Below, piece by piece: positions 17,040 to 27,761 of a stretch of DNA of 64,000 nucleotides. How positions within the stretch are numbered: position 1 is the stretch's first letter; the number at the start of each line of letters is the position of its first letter. The position numbers and the translations under genes were made by a program. Below the pieces are notes generated by a model that was not told the DNA's origin, made no database searches, and saw nothing but the letters and a program-made list of their open reading frames with translations. Origin of the DNA: Corallincola holothuriorum (GTDB taxonomy: Bacteria; Pseudomonadota; Gammaproteobacteria; Enterobacterales; Neiellaceae). The stretch spans positions 434,001 to 498,000 of the forward strand of contig NZ_QPID01000002.1 in the NCBI RefSeq assembly GCF_003336225.1, written 5' to 3'.

Positions 17040-18002
17040 ATGGGCTTGAATGTATATGCACCGGCCTCTATCGGTAATCTAAGCGTTGGTTTTGACATTT
17101 TAGGGGCGGCCTTATCGCCAATAGATGGCTCCCTGCTGGGGGACAGCGTCAGCATAGAGAGCAGCACCACGGGAGATTTTTCTCTGCAGTGCGTGGGGCG
17201 CTTCGTTGACAAACTACCGGCGGATCCCAAGCAAAACATTATCTACGATTGCTACTTGGCCTTTCGTAAAGCGATGGCCGATATGGGGCGTACCGATGAA
17301 GTTGCTGTGAGTATGGTGCTGGAAAAGCACCTGCCTATCGGCAGCGGTTTAGGCTCCAGTGCCAGCTCTATTGTCGCAGCGTTTTATGCGCTGAATGAGC
17401 ATTACGGTAAGCCATTTTCTGAAGCGCAGCTGCTGGCGATGATGGGTGAGCTGGAAGGCCAGATTAGCGGATCTATCCACTATGATAATGTCGCGCCATG
17501 CTACTTAGGTGGCATCCAGCTGATGCTGGAACGAGATGGCAGGATCAGTGAAAGCTTACCTGTGATTGAAGATTGGTATTTTGTCTCTGCTTATCCTGGT
17601 ATTTCTATTTCGACTGCTGAAGCTCGTTCTATTTTGCCAAATCATTATAGCCGTGCCGATATCATCGACCATGGACGTTACTTAGGTACTTTTATCCACG
17701 CGTTATATCGTGGTGATGGCCAGCTGGCTGCCGAATCGATTCGTGATGTGGTGGCAGAACCTTATCGCAAACAGCTTATTCCTGGCTTTGATGCTATGCG
17801 GGAACAGATGATGGCAGATGGCGCTTTGGCGGTGGGTATCTCAGGATCAGGCCCTAGCGTGTTTGTGATTACCGATTCAAAAGAAAAAGCCGAACAGATG
17901 CATCGGTGGATGCAAGCTAACTTTATTCAAAACGATCGTGGCTTCAGTCATGTCTGCCAGATCGACACCCTGGGTACCCGGGTTCTGGAGGAAACAGCAT
18001 GA
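17040..18002 (+). CDS. thrB: Homoserine kinase
   Basis: Phosphorylates homoserine with ATP. 320 residues of the GHMP kinase family: 'VYAPASIGNLSVGFDILGAAL' region at the N-terminus, the ATP-binding 'LPIGSGLGSSASS' at about 98-110, and 'AVGISGSGPSVFVI' near 260-275. It sits between thrA (3-base gap) and thrC (ATGA overlap), so all three are translated from one mRNA. Confidence 0.98.
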   Translation: MGLNVYAPASIGNLSVGFDILGAALSPIDGSLLGDSVSIESSTTGDFSLQCVGRFVDKLPADPKQNIIYDCYLAFRKAMADMGRTDEVAVSMVLEKHLPIGSGLGSSASSIVAAFYALNEHYGKPFSEAQLLAMMGELEGQISGSIHYDNVAPCYLGGIQLMLERDGRISESLPVIEDWYFVSAYPGISISTAEARSILPNHYSRADIIDHGRYLGTFIHALYRGDGQLAAESIRDVVAEPYRKQLIPGFDAMREQMMADGALAVGISGSGPSVFVITDSKEKAEQMHRWMQANFIQNDRGFSHVCQIDTLGTRVLEETA

Positions 18003-19276
18003 ACTTGTACAACATCAAAGACCATTCTGAGCAGGTCAGTTTTCAACAAGCAGTAAGACAAGGCTTAGGCCGTAACCAAGGTCTGTTCTTTCCAGCTGAC
18101 TTACCTTTCTTCGACAATATCGATGAGCTGTTGGCGATGGATCTAGTGAGCCGTAGTAAGGTGATCCTTGGCGCATTGATTGGCGAAGAACTGTCAGATG
18201 AAGCATTAGAAGGCATGCTTGGCCGGGCGTTCCATTTTCCCGCGCCAGTTAAAAAAGTGACTGATAAAATCTCAGCGTTGGAGTTGTTCCATGGCCCAAC
18301 GTTAGCATTTAAAGATTTTGGTGGCCGCTTTATGGCTCAGTGCCTGCGTGAGTTCGGTGGCGGCCAGAAGATCACCATCTTAACTGCTACCTCAGGCGAC
18401 ACTGGTGCTGCTGTGGCGCATGCTTTCCATGGCATCGATAATATCGATGTGTTGGTGATGTACCCGAAAGGTAAGATCAGTAAGCTGCAAGAAGCGCTGT
18501 TCTGTACCCTAGGTGACAACATCCATACCTTGGCGGTTGAAGGTACTTTCGATGATTGCCAAACGATGGTGAAGCAAGCCTTTGATGATGTTGAATTGCG
18601 TGAAGCTGTTGGCCTGAACTCTGCCAACTCTATCAATATCAGCCGTTTGATGGCGCAGATCTGTTACTACTTTGAAGCCGTGGCGCAGATGCCAAAAGAG
18701 GCAAGAGATAATCTGGTGATCTCGGTGCCTAGCGGCAATTTCGGTAATTTGACTGCTGGCCTGTTAGGCAAAGCGATGGGATTACCGGTGAAGCGCTTTA
18801 TTGCCGCGACCAACGTTAACGATACGGTACCTCGCTATCTGCAAACGGGTGAGTGGGCGCCAAAAGAAACTATCCCGACTCTGGCCAACGCCATGGATGT
18901 GAGTGCGCCAAATAACTGGCCACGCATTGAAGAGCTGTGCAAGGTGAAAGGTTGGGGCTTGGACCAATTAGGTTATGGTGCTATTGATGATGCCACGACG
19001 GTCAGCACCCTGCAGGCGATGAACGCCGAAGGATATCTGTGCGAGCCCCATGGCGCGATTGCTTATCATGTGCTGAATGAGCAACTGCAGGAAGGAGAAT
19101 ATGGCCTGTTCCTGTGTACTGCGCATCCAGCTAAGTTCAAAGAGAGTGTCGATGAAGCACTGTCTATGGATCTGCCACTACCTAAGCCACTGGCTGACGC
19201 CGCAGAGAAACCATTGTTATCAGAGACTATTGCTGCTGATTTCAGCTTGGTTCGCGCAAAGCTGATGAGTTTGTAG
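17999..19276 (+). CDS. thrC: Threonine synthase
   Basis: PLP enzyme that converts O-phosphohomoserine to threonine. 425 residues, the same class as E. coli ThrC (428). The PLP lysine lies in 'GPTLAFKDFGGRF' at about 98-110, and the phosphate-binding loops in 'TATSGDTGAA' and 'SVPSGNFGN'. The ATG overlaps the thrB stop by four bases. Last gene of the operon, with a terminator 31 bases after its stop. Confidence 0.98.
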   Translation: MNLYNIKDHSEQVSFQQAVRQGLGRNQGLFFPADLPFFDNIDELLAMDLVSRSKVILGALIGEELSDEALEGMLGRAFHFPAPVKKVTDKISALELFHGPTLAFKDFGGRFMAQCLREFGGGQKITILTATSGDTGAAVAHAFHGIDNIDVLVMYPKGKISKLQEALFCTLGDNIHTLAVEGTFDDCQTMVKQAFDDVELREAVGLNSANSINISRLMAQICYYFEAVAQMPKEARDNLVISVPSGNFGNLTAGLLGKAMGLPVKRFIAATNVNDTVPRYLQTGEWAPKETIPTLANAMDVSAPNNWPRIEELCKVKGWGLDQLGYGAIDDATTVSTLQAMNAEGYLCEPHGAIAYHVLNEQLQEGEYGLFLCTAHPAKFKESVDEALSMDLPLPKPLADAAEKPLLSETIAADFSLVRAKLMSL

Positions 19277-19306
19277 TGCTAACTTCGCTTTAGTGATAGT
19301 TCAGCA

Positions 19307-19336
19307 AAAGGCAGCCAATCAAGGCTGCCTTTTTTA
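19307..19336 (+). terminator. Terminator of the thr operon
   Basis: AAGGCAGCC, AATCAA loop, GGCTGCCTTTTTT, starting 31 bases after the thrC stop. Confidence 0.9.
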
Positions 19337-19407
19337 ATGGGGATAACTGACGCCTACAATCCATTCTGATCAGTGACTTCACTGGGGCTAAGGTAGTTTC
19401 AAGCTAC

Positions 19408-19436
19408 AAAAAAACCGCCATCAGGCGGTTTTTTTA
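19408..19436. terminator. Terminator of grcA (bidirectional shape)
   Basis: AAAAAAACCGCC, ATCA loop, GGCGGTTTTTTT. It lies 38 bases beyond the grcA stop and reads well in both directions, so it can also back up the thr terminator. Confidence 0.88.
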
Positions 19437-19473
19437 CACAGGTAACAAAGGTCGGTGGACGTCGACCTGAGTA

Positions 19474-19857
19474 TTACAGGCTTTCTGTAAATGTACGAGT
19501 GATCACGTCACGCTGCTGTTCAGGAGTCAGTGAGTTAAAGCGCACTGCATAGCCTGATACGCGGATAGTCAGCTGTGGGTAGTTCTCTGGGTGTGCAATC
19601 GCATCTTCCAGTGTTTCACGGCTCAGTACGTTCACGTTCAAGTGCTGGCCACCTTCAACTTTAGGTGCTGCCATTTCCATTGCCACTTCTTTGTACTCGA
19701 TGTTGCCTAGCTTAGATAGGGCTACAACTTCGTCTTCGGCGTACAGGTCATCTTTGACACACAGGCAGCGTGCTTCGCTTGCTGCTTCATCCAACAACCA
19801 GAAAGAGTTGATCAAGGCGTCGTTGTCGGCTTTAGTGATTTGGATACCGATAGTCAT
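19474..19857 (-). CDS. grcA: Autonomous glycyl radical cofactor
   Basis: A 127-residue spare part for pyruvate formate-lyase: it replaces the oxygen-damaged C-terminal domain and carries the glycyl radical. The radical motif 'RVSGYAVRF' puts the Gly at 102, and the flanking '[14 protein letters not shown]' and '[14 protein letters not shown]' match the family (E. coli GrcA/YfiD 127). Its presence implies a PFL-type anaerobic metabolism elsewhere in the genome. Single-gene unit; Shine-Dalgarno GAGGG lies just upstream of the start. Confidence 0.97.
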   Translation of the reverse strand: MTIGIQITKADNDALINSFWLLDEAASEARCLCVKDDLYAEDEVVALSKLGNIEYKEVAMEMAAPKVEGGQHLNVNVLSRETLEDAIAHPENYPQLTIRVSGYAVRFNSLTPEQQRDVITRTFTESL

Positions 19858-19929
19858 AATATTACCCTCAAAAGAGTTAAAAAAAGGATTTCAAATTCTG
19901 AATTGATTTGTATCACGAAAGAGGTATCT

Positions 19930-19963
19930 GAAAATTGATCCAGCGCAATGAAAGTGCTGGATC
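19930..19963 (-). terminator. Probable terminator of nfo
   Basis: On the minus strand GATCCAGC, an 11-base loop, GCTGGATC, then AATTTTC, starting a few bases after the nfo stop. The stem is perfect but the T-run is short. Confidence 0.6.
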
Positions 19964-19969
19964 AGGGTG

Positions 19970-20821
19970 TTATGCAGCTTTTTTTATCAGGCTGCGTAGA
20001 TACTGGATCTCTGCCGGCCACAGCGTTTCATCAATGGTTTCCAAGACTAACGGAATATTATCAAAGCGAGTATCTGGCATGATGTACTCCCATACAGCGT
20101 TACCTATGGTGCCCATGCCCAGACTATGGTGGCGGTCAACACGGCTGCCTAGCGGGTTCTTAGAGTCATTGAGGTGCATAGCGCGCAAGTACTGAAAGCC
20201 AACGACCTGTTCAAACTGTTGAAATGTTTTTTCACAAGCTTCATGACTGGTTAAGTCATAGCCCGCAGCAAAGCTGTGGCAGGTATCGAGACAGATACCG
20301 ACGCGAGATTTATCTTCTACCTGCGCGATAATTTCGGCCAACTGCTCAAAGCTATGGCCAAGATTGCTGCCTTGGCCGGCGGTATTTTCGATCACGGCGC
20401 AGACGCCTTGCGTCTGATCTAGAGCGATATTGATCGATTCAGCAATGCGGCTTAAACATTCGGTGACGGAAATTTTCTTCAGATGACTGCCAGGATGGAA
20501 ATTAAGCAGTGATAAGCCCAGCTGTTCGCAACGCTGCATCTCGTCAATAAAAGCAGCGCGGCTACGTTCAAGGCCTGCTGCTTCTGGGTGTCCCAGATTA
20601 ATCAGATAGCTATCATGGGGCAGGATCTGATCACTTTTGATGTTGGCTTTGTCGCAGTTAATTTTAAACTGCTCAATGTTTTTTTGTTCCAGCGGTTTGG
20701 CGTCCCAGCGGCGCTGATTTTTGGTAAATAGGGCGAATGCGTTCGCACCAATTTTTTCGGCGTTGAGGGGGGCGTTTTGTACGCCACCCGAGGCACTAAC
20801 ATGGGCACCAATAAACTTCAT
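19970..20821 (-). CDS. nfo: Endonuclease IV (AP endonuclease)
   Basis: Cuts DNA 5' of abasic sites in base excision repair. 283 residues, as for E. coli Nfo (285). The TIM-barrel metal ligands are visible in 'LNFHPGSH' at about 112-119, 'VIENTAGQG' at about 148-156, '[15 protein letters not shown]' at about 182-196 and '[20 protein letters not shown]' at about 224-243. Divergent from ung, which makes the abasic sites that Nfo cuts; 153 bases separate the two starts. Confidence 0.97.
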   Translation of the reverse strand: MKFIGAHVSASGGVQNAPLNAEKIGANAFALFTKNQRRWDAKPLEQKNIEQFKINCDKANIKSDQILPHDSYLINLGHPEAAGLERSRAAFIDEMQRCEQLGLSLLNFHPGSHLKKISVTECLSRIAESINIALDQTQGVCAVIENTAGQGSNLGHSFEQLAEIIAQVEDKSRVGICLDTCHSFAAGYDLTSHEACEKTFQQFEQVVGFQYLRAMHLNDSKNPLGSRVDRHHSLGMGTIGNAVWEYIMPDTRFDNIPLVLETIDETLWPAEIQYLRSLIKKAA

Positions 20822-20974
20822 GGCGAGCTTCTCTAGGTTCTGATAATGATTGAGCGACAGTGTAACCTCCTTGCTTAGACAAACAAGCGGCTGTCAGCGG
20901 GATTGTTTGGCCCTGATTAGTGTTGTTGCATCGCTTTGGCTTAGTTACTCTGGCACACAAATTTATATACTAGG

Positions 20975-21649
20975 GTGACTAACGTGGGTTTCGCGAGCTG
21001 GCAGGAGTTAATCGAACAAGAGAAACAGCAGGCCTATTTCCAGCAGACCTTGCAGGCGGTGGAGCACGCAAGGCGATCTGGTGTCACTGTCTATCCACCC
21101 CATGAGCAAGTTTTCGAAGCCTTTCAAGCGACTGGACTAGAGCAATTAAAGGTGGTGATCTTGGGGCAGGACCCATACCACGGCCCAGCTCAAGCTCATG
21201 GCCTCTGTTTTTCTGTGCAACATGGGGTTACTCCGCCCCCTTCGTTAAAGAATATCTATAAAGAGTTAGCCAATGATGTTTCGGGTTTTCAGATCCCCAC
21301 ACATGGCAATCTTCGCCCGTGGGCTGAGCAAGGGGTGTTGTTGCTTAATACTGTGCTGACGGTGGAAGCTGGCAAAGCCCACTCCCATGCCAAGTTCGGC
21401 TGGGAGACATTTACCGACGCAGTGATCGCTAAAATTAATCAGCATCAGCAAGACATCGTTTTCATGTTGTGGGGGGCGCATGCCCAGAAGAAAGGCCGGA
21501 TGATTGATCGCCAACGTCATACCGTACTTGAGGCGCCGCATCCATCACCACTGTCTGCTCACCGGGGTTTTTTTGGCTGTGGCCATTTTTCTCAGGCCAA
21601 TGACCGCCTTGTCGCTCTCGGTAAAAATCCCATTCAGTGGCAGGTGTAG
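20975..21649 (+). CDS. ung: Uracil-DNA glycosylase
   Basis: Removes uracil from DNA. 224 residues (E. coli 229). Motif 1 GQDPYHG at 64-70 holds the water-activating Asp, motif 2 is '[13 protein letters not shown]' with the catalytic His. The start is a GTG; a second in-frame GTG lies three codons further on, and neither has a perfect Shine-Dalgarno (AGGG lies about 8 bases before the first). Divergent from nfo. Confidence 0.97.
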   Translation: MTNVGFASWQELIEQEKQQAYFQQTLQAVEHARRSGVTVYPPHEQVFEAFQATGLEQLKVVILGQDPYHGPAQAHGLCFSVQHGVTPPPSLKNIYKELANDVSGFQIPTHGNLRPWAEQGVLLLNTVLTVEAGKAHSHAKFGWETFTDAVIAKINQHQQDIVFMLWGAHAQKKGRMIDRQRHTVLEAPHPSPLSAHRGFFGCGHFSQANDRLVALGKNPIQWQV

Positions 21650-21913
21650 TGGGTCAAAAATAGGGGATTCATGACTGAAATGAATATTTTGTGAAGCAGA
21701 TCGCTAGAACGTCTGCCTATTCAATGAGTTCTATTAGTTTTGGTCAAAAATGTGTCACTTTCCTCGGGCTATGATGGGAACATATGACTCAGATGTCGGT
21801 CACAATTTTATAACAGGTACTCACCTCGTGGGGATGAGCTGCTTATACTGGTTGTTCAGCTTTTAACTCATGGCTTATATAAATCAACCATTTAGACCAT
21901 CGGGAGAGGTCCT

Positions 21914-22507
21914 ATGCTCGAACTAATACACAATGACCATAAGAACTTGGCAATACTAATCCAGTTGCTGAGAGAGCGTCATGCCGCATTGGTAGAGAAG
22001 GGGGAAGTCAATTACAGCCTGATCCGGGATGTGGTGGATTACATGCAGGAGTACGCTGACAAGTATCACCATAAAGTGGAAGACGTGGTCTATGACTACT
22101 ACCTCACCCATAAATGCCAACAGAGCAGTGAAGGGAATAAGTTGTCGGTTGAGCATAAAAAGCTGGAATTGAATACCGATGAACTGCGCACCATGCTTGA
22201 TATGATCCTCAATGATTGCGTCATCCCTCTGGATCAATTCGCCGATAAGCTCGGCGAGTTTATCGCGATGCAACAAGCGCATATGGATTATGAAGAGCAA
22301 CATATTCTGCCAGAACTAGCAGCGGTGATGACTAAAGATGATTGGCAGGCGGTAGCAGACAAATTCCCGGTATGCCCCGGAGCTACTCTTGAAGAGGCGA
22401 AAGCGACGGCACAGCGCCTTGATCCATTGTTTGGACAACAAGTAGCAGAGCAATACAAAGATCTAGCCAAGCGTCTACAGACCCGAAATGAGTGTGTTAG
22501 CGTTTAG
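21914..22507 (+). CDS. Hemerythrin HHE-domain protein
   Basis: A protein of 197 residues built around one di-iron HHE four-helix bundle: an early 'HNDHKNL' (His), 'YHHKVEDVVYD' (His and Glu) near 56, 'EHKKLE' near 83 and 'HMDYEEQHILPE' near 120 supply the usual His/Glu ligands. The last 60 residues extend beyond the bundle. Such proteins bind O2 or NO, or store iron; which of these applies cannot be told. GGAGAGG lies 6 bases before the ATG. Single-gene unit with its own terminator. Confidence 0.85.
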   Translation: MLELIHNDHKNLAILIQLLRERHAALVEKGEVNYSLIRDVVDYMQEYADKYHHKVEDVVYDYYLTHKCQQSSEGNKLSVEHKKLELNTDELRTMLDMILNDCVIPLDQFADKLGEFIAMQQAHMDYEEQHILPELAAVMTKDDWQAVADKFPVCPGATLEEAKATAQRLDPLFGQQVAEQYKDLAKRLQTRNECVSV

Positions 22508-22541
22508 GCTTATCGCCTGATATTAAGCAATTTGGATGAAA

Positions 22542-22576
22542 TAAAAAGCCCCGGACAGAATCCGGGGCTTTTTTTA
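22542..22576. terminator. Bidirectional Rho-independent terminator
   Basis: AAAAAGCCCCGGA, CAGAA loop, TCCGGGGCTTTTTTT. It serves the hemerythrin gene on the left, and on the minus strand the small gene whose stop codon it touches. Confidence 0.92.
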
Positions 22577-22747
22577 TATTTCTAAGTCATCTAACTCTAA
22601 ATCATGTGCCCAATCAATATCTTGCAACTCTTTCTTTAACCTGAAACGCTCTTGAATAGATTCGATTTCACGCCATTTACGTTTTTTTTGTCTGCTCCCC
22701 TTAGGCCCGCGCTCTTGTCCGGCAACTTCTAATGCTAAACGCTCCAT
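22574..22747 (-). CDS. Small DUF3545-like basic protein
   Basis: A 57-residue frame with an ideal Shine-Dalgarno (GGAGGT, 6 bases before the ATG on the minus strand) and a terminator at its stop codon. The core 'KKRKWREIESIQERFRLKKE' followed by LQDID recalls the DUF3545 family of small proteins found in Vibrio, Shewanella and relatives (pattern KRKWREIEaI...LL.ELq.ID). The first half is basic and the last ten residues are acidic. Function unknown. The family call is from memory of the motif. Confidence 0.7.
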   Translation of the reverse strand: MERLALEVAGQERGPKGSRQKKRKWREIESIQERFRLKKELQDIDWAHDLELDDLEI

Positions 22748-23165
22748 GCTTACCTCCGGTTTTATATTGTTGGCAATTACGGTGATATCATAACCAGGTT
22801 AAAAATAAAACGATGATGTTGCGCTTTTGTTATTGCGTCACACTTTCTTTGGTTATTTTCACTTGTCAGATCCCGTTGTTTATCTCTGAATGCCTAACGC
22901 CTCTGTGCTTTGTGCGCCACTTTGTTGTTTAACAACGATCAATTCCGTTCTTCGTCAGTTGTGTTATCTTTCACCGTCTCCTTAGAACAAGGTTTTTGGG
23001 GAGCTAAGGGCACCATTGGGTTCGCTAGCACAAACTCAGTGACAAGCTATATTGATAGCGACTTGCCCTCGCGCAACACTTGTTAGCCCGAATGAATTGA
23101 ATGCGCTCGCCTATGGCGTGCGTGACCGGAACTGATCTCAAGACTTTCACTGGAAAGGAGCACCT
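22748..23165 (+). other. Gene-free stretch upstream of pgi
   Basis: About 420 bases without a convincing gene. It holds the promoter region of the DUF3545-like gene (minus) and of pgi (plus). A short palindrome GTTGTTTAACAAC lies near 22923-22935. GGAAAGGAG sits directly before the pgi start. I see no riboswitch or leader peptide. Confidence 0.5.
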
Positions 23166-24815
23166 ATGCTTCAGGCAATAAACCCGACTCAAACCGCAGC
23201 ATGGAAGGCGCTTAGCGACCACGCTGAGCAGATGAAGAAAACTGACATTGCAGCCTTGTTTGCAAATGATGCGGCTCGTTTTGACAAATTTTCACTACAA
23301 TTTCACGACATCCTTTTCGACTATTCGAAGAATTTGCTTACCGAAGAGACGCTGACCAAGTTGTTGGCGTTAGCTGAGCAAACAGAGCTGAAAGATGCGA
23401 TCGACAAGATGTTTGCCGGCGATGAGATCAATGCCACGGAAGGGCGTGCAGTACTGCACGTCGCCCTGCGTAACCGCAGCAATACACCAGTATTAGTTGA
23501 TGGCGAAGATGTCATGCCAGCCGTGAATAAAGAGCTGGCGAAGATGAAAGCTTTCTGCGAGAAAGTGCATTCAGGTGAGTGGAAAGGGTATACCGGTAAG
23601 GCGATCACTGATGTGGTTAATATCGGCATCGGCGGTTCAGATCTTGGCCCGGTGATGGTGACTGAAGCGCTTAAGCCATATTGGAAAGGGATCACGCCAC
23701 ACTTTGTTTCCAACGTCGACGGCACTCATATTGTTGAAACATTAAAGAAAGTGGATCCAGAAACGACCCTTTTCTTGATTGCATCGAAGACATTTACTAC
23801 TCAAGAAACCATGACCAACGCCCACAGTGCGCGCGATTGGTTCTTGAAGGCAGCCGGTGATGAAGCGCATGTCGCTAAGCACTTCGCTGCTTTGTCTACC
23901 AACCAGAAGTCAGTAGAAGCGTTCGGTATCGATAGCGCCAATATGTTTGAGTTTTGGGACTGGGTTGGTGGTCGTTATTCCTTGTGGTCAGCGATTGGCC
24001 TATCCATTGCGTTGACCGTTGGTTACGACAACTTCGAACAGTTGCTCCAGGGCGCTCACGATGTTGACCAACATTTTGCTACCGCAGAGATGGACAAAAA
24101 TGTGCCTGTACTGATGGCGCTAGTTGGTCTTTGGTATGGCAACTTCTTTGGTGCCGATAGTGAAGCTATTTTGCCTTATGACCAGTACATGCATCGCTTT
24201 TCTGCGTACTTCCAGCAGGGCAACATGGAAAGTAACGGCAAGTATGTTACCCGTGATGGTGAAGCGGTAGATTATCAAACTGGCCCAATTATTTGGGGTG
24301 AGCCGGGTACCAATGGTCAGCATGCGTTTTACCAGCTTATCCACCAGGGCACCAAACTTATCCCTTGTGATTTTCTGGCACCAGCCGTGAGCCACAATCC
24401 GATTGGTGATCATCATCCGAAGCTGTTGGCTAACTTCTTTGCGCAAACTGAAGCGTTGGCGTTTGGTAAAGATCGTGCCACCGTGGAAGCTGAGTTGAAA
24501 GCGGCAGGCAAATCCGACGCTGAGATCGCTGAATTGGCACCGCATAAAGTGTTCTTGGGTAACCGTCCGACTAACAGCATGCTGTTTAAACAGTTAGACG
24601 CACGTACCCTGGGTCAATTACTTGCGTTCTACGAGCACAAGATTTTTGCCCAAGGCGTTATCTGGAATATCTTCAGCTTTGACCAGTGGGGCGTAGAGCT
24701 TGGTAAGCAGTTAGCTAACCAGATCCTGCCTGAACTGACTAACGATGATGCAGTAAGCAGCCATGACAGCTCTACTAACGGTTTGATCAACGCTTATAAA
24801 GCGATGGCGAAATAG
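23166..24815 (+). CDS. pgi: Glucose-6-phosphate isomerase
   Basis: Interconverts glucose 6-phosphate and fructose 6-phosphate. 549 residues, identical in length to E. coli Pgi. Family signatures: '[11 protein letters not shown]' near 154, '[12 protein letters not shown]' near 208 for the phosphate site, the catalytic 'QGNMESNGK' with Glu near 355, and 'GVELGKQLA' near the C-terminus with the last active-site Lys. Start at the ATG after AAAGGAG. Followed by a terminator; transaldolase is convergent with it. Confidence 0.98.
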   Translation: MLQAINPTQTAAWKALSDHAEQMKKTDIAALFANDAARFDKFSLQFHDILFDYSKNLLTEETLTKLLALAEQTELKDAIDKMFAGDEINATEGRAVLHVALRNRSNTPVLVDGEDVMPAVNKELAKMKAFCEKVHSGEWKGYTGKAITDVVNIGIGGSDLGPVMVTEALKPYWKGITPHFVSNVDGTHIVETLKKVDPETTLFLIASKTFTTQETMTNAHSARDWFLKAAGDEAHVAKHFAALSTNQKSVEAFGIDSANMFEFWDWVGGRYSLWSAIGLSIALTVGYDNFEQLLQGAHDVDQHFATAEMDKNVPVLMALVGLWYGNFFGADSEAILPYDQYMHRFSAYFQQGNMESNGKYVTRDGEAVDYQTGPIIWGEPGTNGQHAFYQLIHQGTKLIPCDFLAPAVSHNPIGDHHPKLLANFFAQTEALAFGKDRATVEAELKAAGKSDAEIAELAPHKVFLGNRPTNSMLFKQLDARTLGQLLAFYEHKIFAQGVIWNIFSFDQWGVELGKQLANQILPELTNDDAVSSHDSSTNGLINAYKAMAK

Positions 24816-24834
24816 TTAGCGCGATGATTGCTAG

Positions 24835-24862
24835 AAAAAAGGCCGCATTTGCGGCCTTTTTT
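24835..24862. terminator. Bidirectional terminator between pgi and transaldolase
   Basis: AAAAAAGGCCGC, ATTT loop, GCGGCCTTTTTT, between two convergent genes. Confidence 0.92.
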
Positions 24863-24895
24863 GTGTTTGCAGTAAAGGAAAGCGAGCTAAGGCTG

Positions 24896-25849
24896 CTATA
24901 GCTGTTTGTCCAAAATGGCTTCTAGCTTCAGTTGGTCTGCGGCAAAGTTACGGATCCCTTCGGCCAGCTTCTCAGTAGCCATGGCATCTTGGTTGAGCTG
25001 CCAGCGAAACTCCGCTTCAGTTAGCGGCGCAGGTTTTGGCTTAAGTTGGGTTGGGGAATTTAGCTTCCGCACGATGCTTGTGTTGGCTTGGCTTAACTCT
25101 TCTAGTAGTCCTGGACTGATCGTCAGTCGATCGCATCCGGCCAGTTCAATGATCTCGCCACTGTTGCGAAAGCTGGCTCCCATCACCACGGTTTGATAAC
25201 CATGTTGTTTGTAATAGTCATAAATGGCGGTGACAGACTGCACGCCAGGATCTTCAGCAGCGCTGTACTCTTTCTTGTCCGTATTCGCTTTATACCAGTC
25301 GAGGATACGGCCAACAAAAGGCGAGATAAGAAAGGCACCCGCTTCAGCACATGCTCGGGCTTGAGCAAAGCTAAATAGTAGTGTCAGGTTACAATTAATC
25401 CCTTCCTGCTCCAACTGCTTGGCGGCACAGATCCCCTCCCAGGTAGCGGCGATCTTAATCAGAATACGGTCATTGCTAATTCCGGCTGCGTTGTACAGCT
25501 TGATCAACTTGCGCGCTTTCTCCAGCGTTGCCTCAGTATCAAAAGAGAGGCGGGCATCCACTTCCGTTGAAATACGGCCGGGTACCAGTTTTAGGATCTC
25601 CAGGCCAACATTGACGGAGAGCTTGTCACTGGCATCAATCAGTTGCTGAGTGGTATCTGTGCTTTGGGCTTTGGCCCAGGCAATAGCATCATCGATATAG
25701 GGCTGGTAATCAGGGCTCTGTACGGCTTTCAGCAGTAATGATGGATTCGTGGTGGCGTCTTGCGGCTGGCTGCGGGCGATCGCGTCTATATCACCGGTAT
25801 CCGCGACCACTGTGGTCATGGTTTTGAGTTGTTGCAGTGTATTCGCCAT
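24896..25849 (-). CDS. talB: Transaldolase
   Basis: Transfers dihydroxyacetone units between sugar phosphates in the non-oxidative pentose phosphate pathway. 317 residues, same as E. coli TalB. The N-terminal '[12 protein letters not shown]' at about 31-42, the Schiff-base Lys in '[13 protein letters not shown]' near 132, and '[16 protein letters not shown]' and '[13 protein letters not shown]' are all family hallmarks. Single-gene unit. Confidence 0.97.
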   Translation of the reverse strand: MANTLQQLKTMTTVVADTGDIDAIARSQPQDATTNPSLLLKAVQSPDYQPYIDDAIAWAKAQSTDTTQQLIDASDKLSVNVGLEILKLVPGRISTEVDARLSFDTEATLEKARKLIKLYNAAGISNDRILIKIAATWEGICAAKQLEQEGINCNLTLLFSFAQARACAEAGAFLISPFVGRILDWYKANTDKKEYSAAEDPGVQSVTAIYDYYKQHGYQTVVMGASFRNSGEIIELAGCDRLTISPGLLEELSQANTSIVRKLNSPTQLKPKPAPLTEAEFRWQLNQDAMATEKLAEGIRNFAADQLKLEAILDKQL

Positions 25850-26083
25850 GGTATTCCCTGAATGTTGTTCGTTAGCTTCTCATATTGTTATTCTGCCGGT
25901 TGCTCCTGCATCCGGAGGCTTACTATAGCCGATGCTTATCCTTTGACAAAGGTGTGATGATATCGGTGTCGTTAATCTGATTAACTGGATAGACTTGTCG
26001 GCGGATGATTAGAATCAGGTGATGCTAAATTACCTGGGCGTTTACGCTTTAAATGGCTTGAGTTGTGCCATTGATGGGGATGC

Positions 26084-27718
26084 ATGAGTGCAGTAGCAAA
26101 CCAGTTTTATAAACGCCAGCGTTTGTTGGTGGTAGATGACTGCGCACCAATCCGTACAGCCATCAAAGGGATGCTACAAACCTTGGGCTGTGAAGATATT
26201 CAAACCGCCGCTAATGGTGAGCGTGCCCTGGCACTGTGTGAAACCCGTCCGTTTGATATTGTCTTGTGCGATTACAATCTCGGTGATGGCAAAGACGGTT
26301 ATCAGTTGTTTGAAGAGCTGAAGCAACGGGCGCTGATCCAGCCGGAAAGTCTGTTTATTCTGATCAGTGCTGAAAATCGCCGCCAGGTGGTACATGGGGT
26401 GATCGAACTACAACCTGATGATTACCTGATTAAACCGTTTAGCTACGTCAGTTTAGGGCGCCGCCTTGCCCGTGCATTTATCAAAAAGCATTCATTAGCT
26501 TCAGTTTACCAAGCGCTGCGTGATGAGAACCTCGAAGATGCAGCAGAGCAGTGCTACCTTGCTGTGAAAAATGTGCCAGAGCATAAGCTCTTTGCCATGC
26601 GCATGCGCGGTGAGCTGTTGGTTAAATTAGGCCACTATCAGCGGGCGTTTGACCTGTATGCGGAAGTGCTGAGTGAACGAGACCACCCTTGGGCGATGCT
26701 GGGCTTAGCGATCACGCGCTTTCATTTAGGCCAGATCCGCGAAGCTAAATTGATGTTTGAGGCTTTATTAGAGCGAGCCGAAGTGCGGGTGGAATCGTTT
26801 GATTGGCTTGGACGGGTAGCTATCAGGGCGAAGCAGCTGGAAGCAGCACAGGAGTTTTTTGTCGAAGCCAGTAAACTCTCGCCGAGAAACATTGAACGTC
26901 AACGTGCCATTGCCCATTTAGCGATGGCGAATGATCAGCTAGAGATGGCGGTTAAAGCGCATAAGAAAATTGTTGAAGGGATCCGGCATTCGGTGCACGA
27001 AACACCACTTCATCACCTTAATTACGCCCGTTGCCTGGTCGATCTGGCGATCGAGAGTAATGATTTAGTGGCTGTGCGTTGTGTGAATCGCGCACAGGAG
27101 GTGCTACGTGATACCTGCCGCCGCTTCAACAGTGAGTTGCTTGATTCGCAAAATCAGATTTTGAATTCCCGTATCAGTGTGTTGAAAGGCGATATCGAAA
27201 CCGCTCGTGTGTTGCTGGATCCGCAGCTTATTGCAGAGCCTTTACACAATATTGAAGATCAGTTGGATAAGGCCAAAGCCTTGTTTGGGGCTGGGGAGCC
27301 AGAGCAAGCGGAAGAGGTGATGTCGCAGATAGCGCAGATGAAGTCCGATGATGAACTGTCTGCGGCTACGCTCGGGGTGATTGTTGAGCGAGAGTCACAG
27401 CGGCAGCGGGTATTCAATGACAAGATCCGTCAGCTCAATAGTGATGGCATGGAGCTCTATCAGATTGGTGCGTATGGCGAAGCATTGGATTGCTTCATCG
27501 AGGCATTTGATATGATGCCTCACAGCGCCAGTTTGGCGCTGAACTTAGCACAAGCCTTAAGCAAAGCCTGGTCGTCAAAGCTCTCTCGGCTACAAGTTTT
27601 GGCGCTAGGGAAGCGCTGTAAATCTGTGATTGAACAATCGCCTTTGACTGAGCATAACGCCAAGCGCTATGACGCTATCAAGAAGGAGTTAGAGAGCGTC
27701 CTTAGTTCTCCGCGCTAA
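26084..27718 (+). CDS. Response regulator with TPR-like C-terminal region
   Basis: A protein of 544 residues with an N-terminal receiver domain (about 12-130): acidic pair D18-D19, phospho-acceptor D63 in '[10 protein letters not shown]', Ser95 in 'LISAE', and K117 in 'DYLIKPFS'. The rest is all helical with TPR-like units ('[20 protein letters not shown]', '[20 protein letters not shown]') and no DNA-binding or enzyme domain. The output is therefore probably protein-protein. No histidine kinase gene is adjacent. VieB-like and other receiver-TPR proteins of Vibrio and Shewanella are the nearest parallels I know. Confidence 0.85.
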   Translation: MSAVANQFYKRQRLLVVDDCAPIRTAIKGMLQTLGCEDIQTAANGERALALCETRPFDIVLCDYNLGDGKDGYQLFEELKQRALIQPESLFILISAENRRQVVHGVIELQPDDYLIKPFSYVSLGRRLARAFIKKHSLASVYQALRDENLEDAAEQCYLAVKNVPEHKLFAMRMRGELLVKLGHYQRAFDLYAEVLSERDHPWAMLGLAITRFHLGQIREAKLMFEALLERAEVRVESFDWLGRVAIRAKQLEAAQEFFVEASKLSPRNIERQRAIAHLAMANDQLEMAVKAHKKIVEGIRHSVHETPLHHLNYARCLVDLAIESNDLVAVRCVNRAQEVLRDTCRRFNSELLDSQNQILNSRISVLKGDIETARVLLDPQLIAEPLHNIEDQLDKAKALFGAGEPEQAEEVMSQIAQMKSDDELSAATLGVIVERESQRQRVFNDKIRQLNSDGMELYQIGAYGEALDCFIEAFDMMPHSASLALNLAQALSKAWSSKLSRLQVLALGKRCKSVIEQSPLTEHNAKRYDAIKKELESVLSSPR

Positions 27719-27761
27719 CCTGCTACGCTTTGCTATATTCCCTTCCGTAAACAAAGCCACC

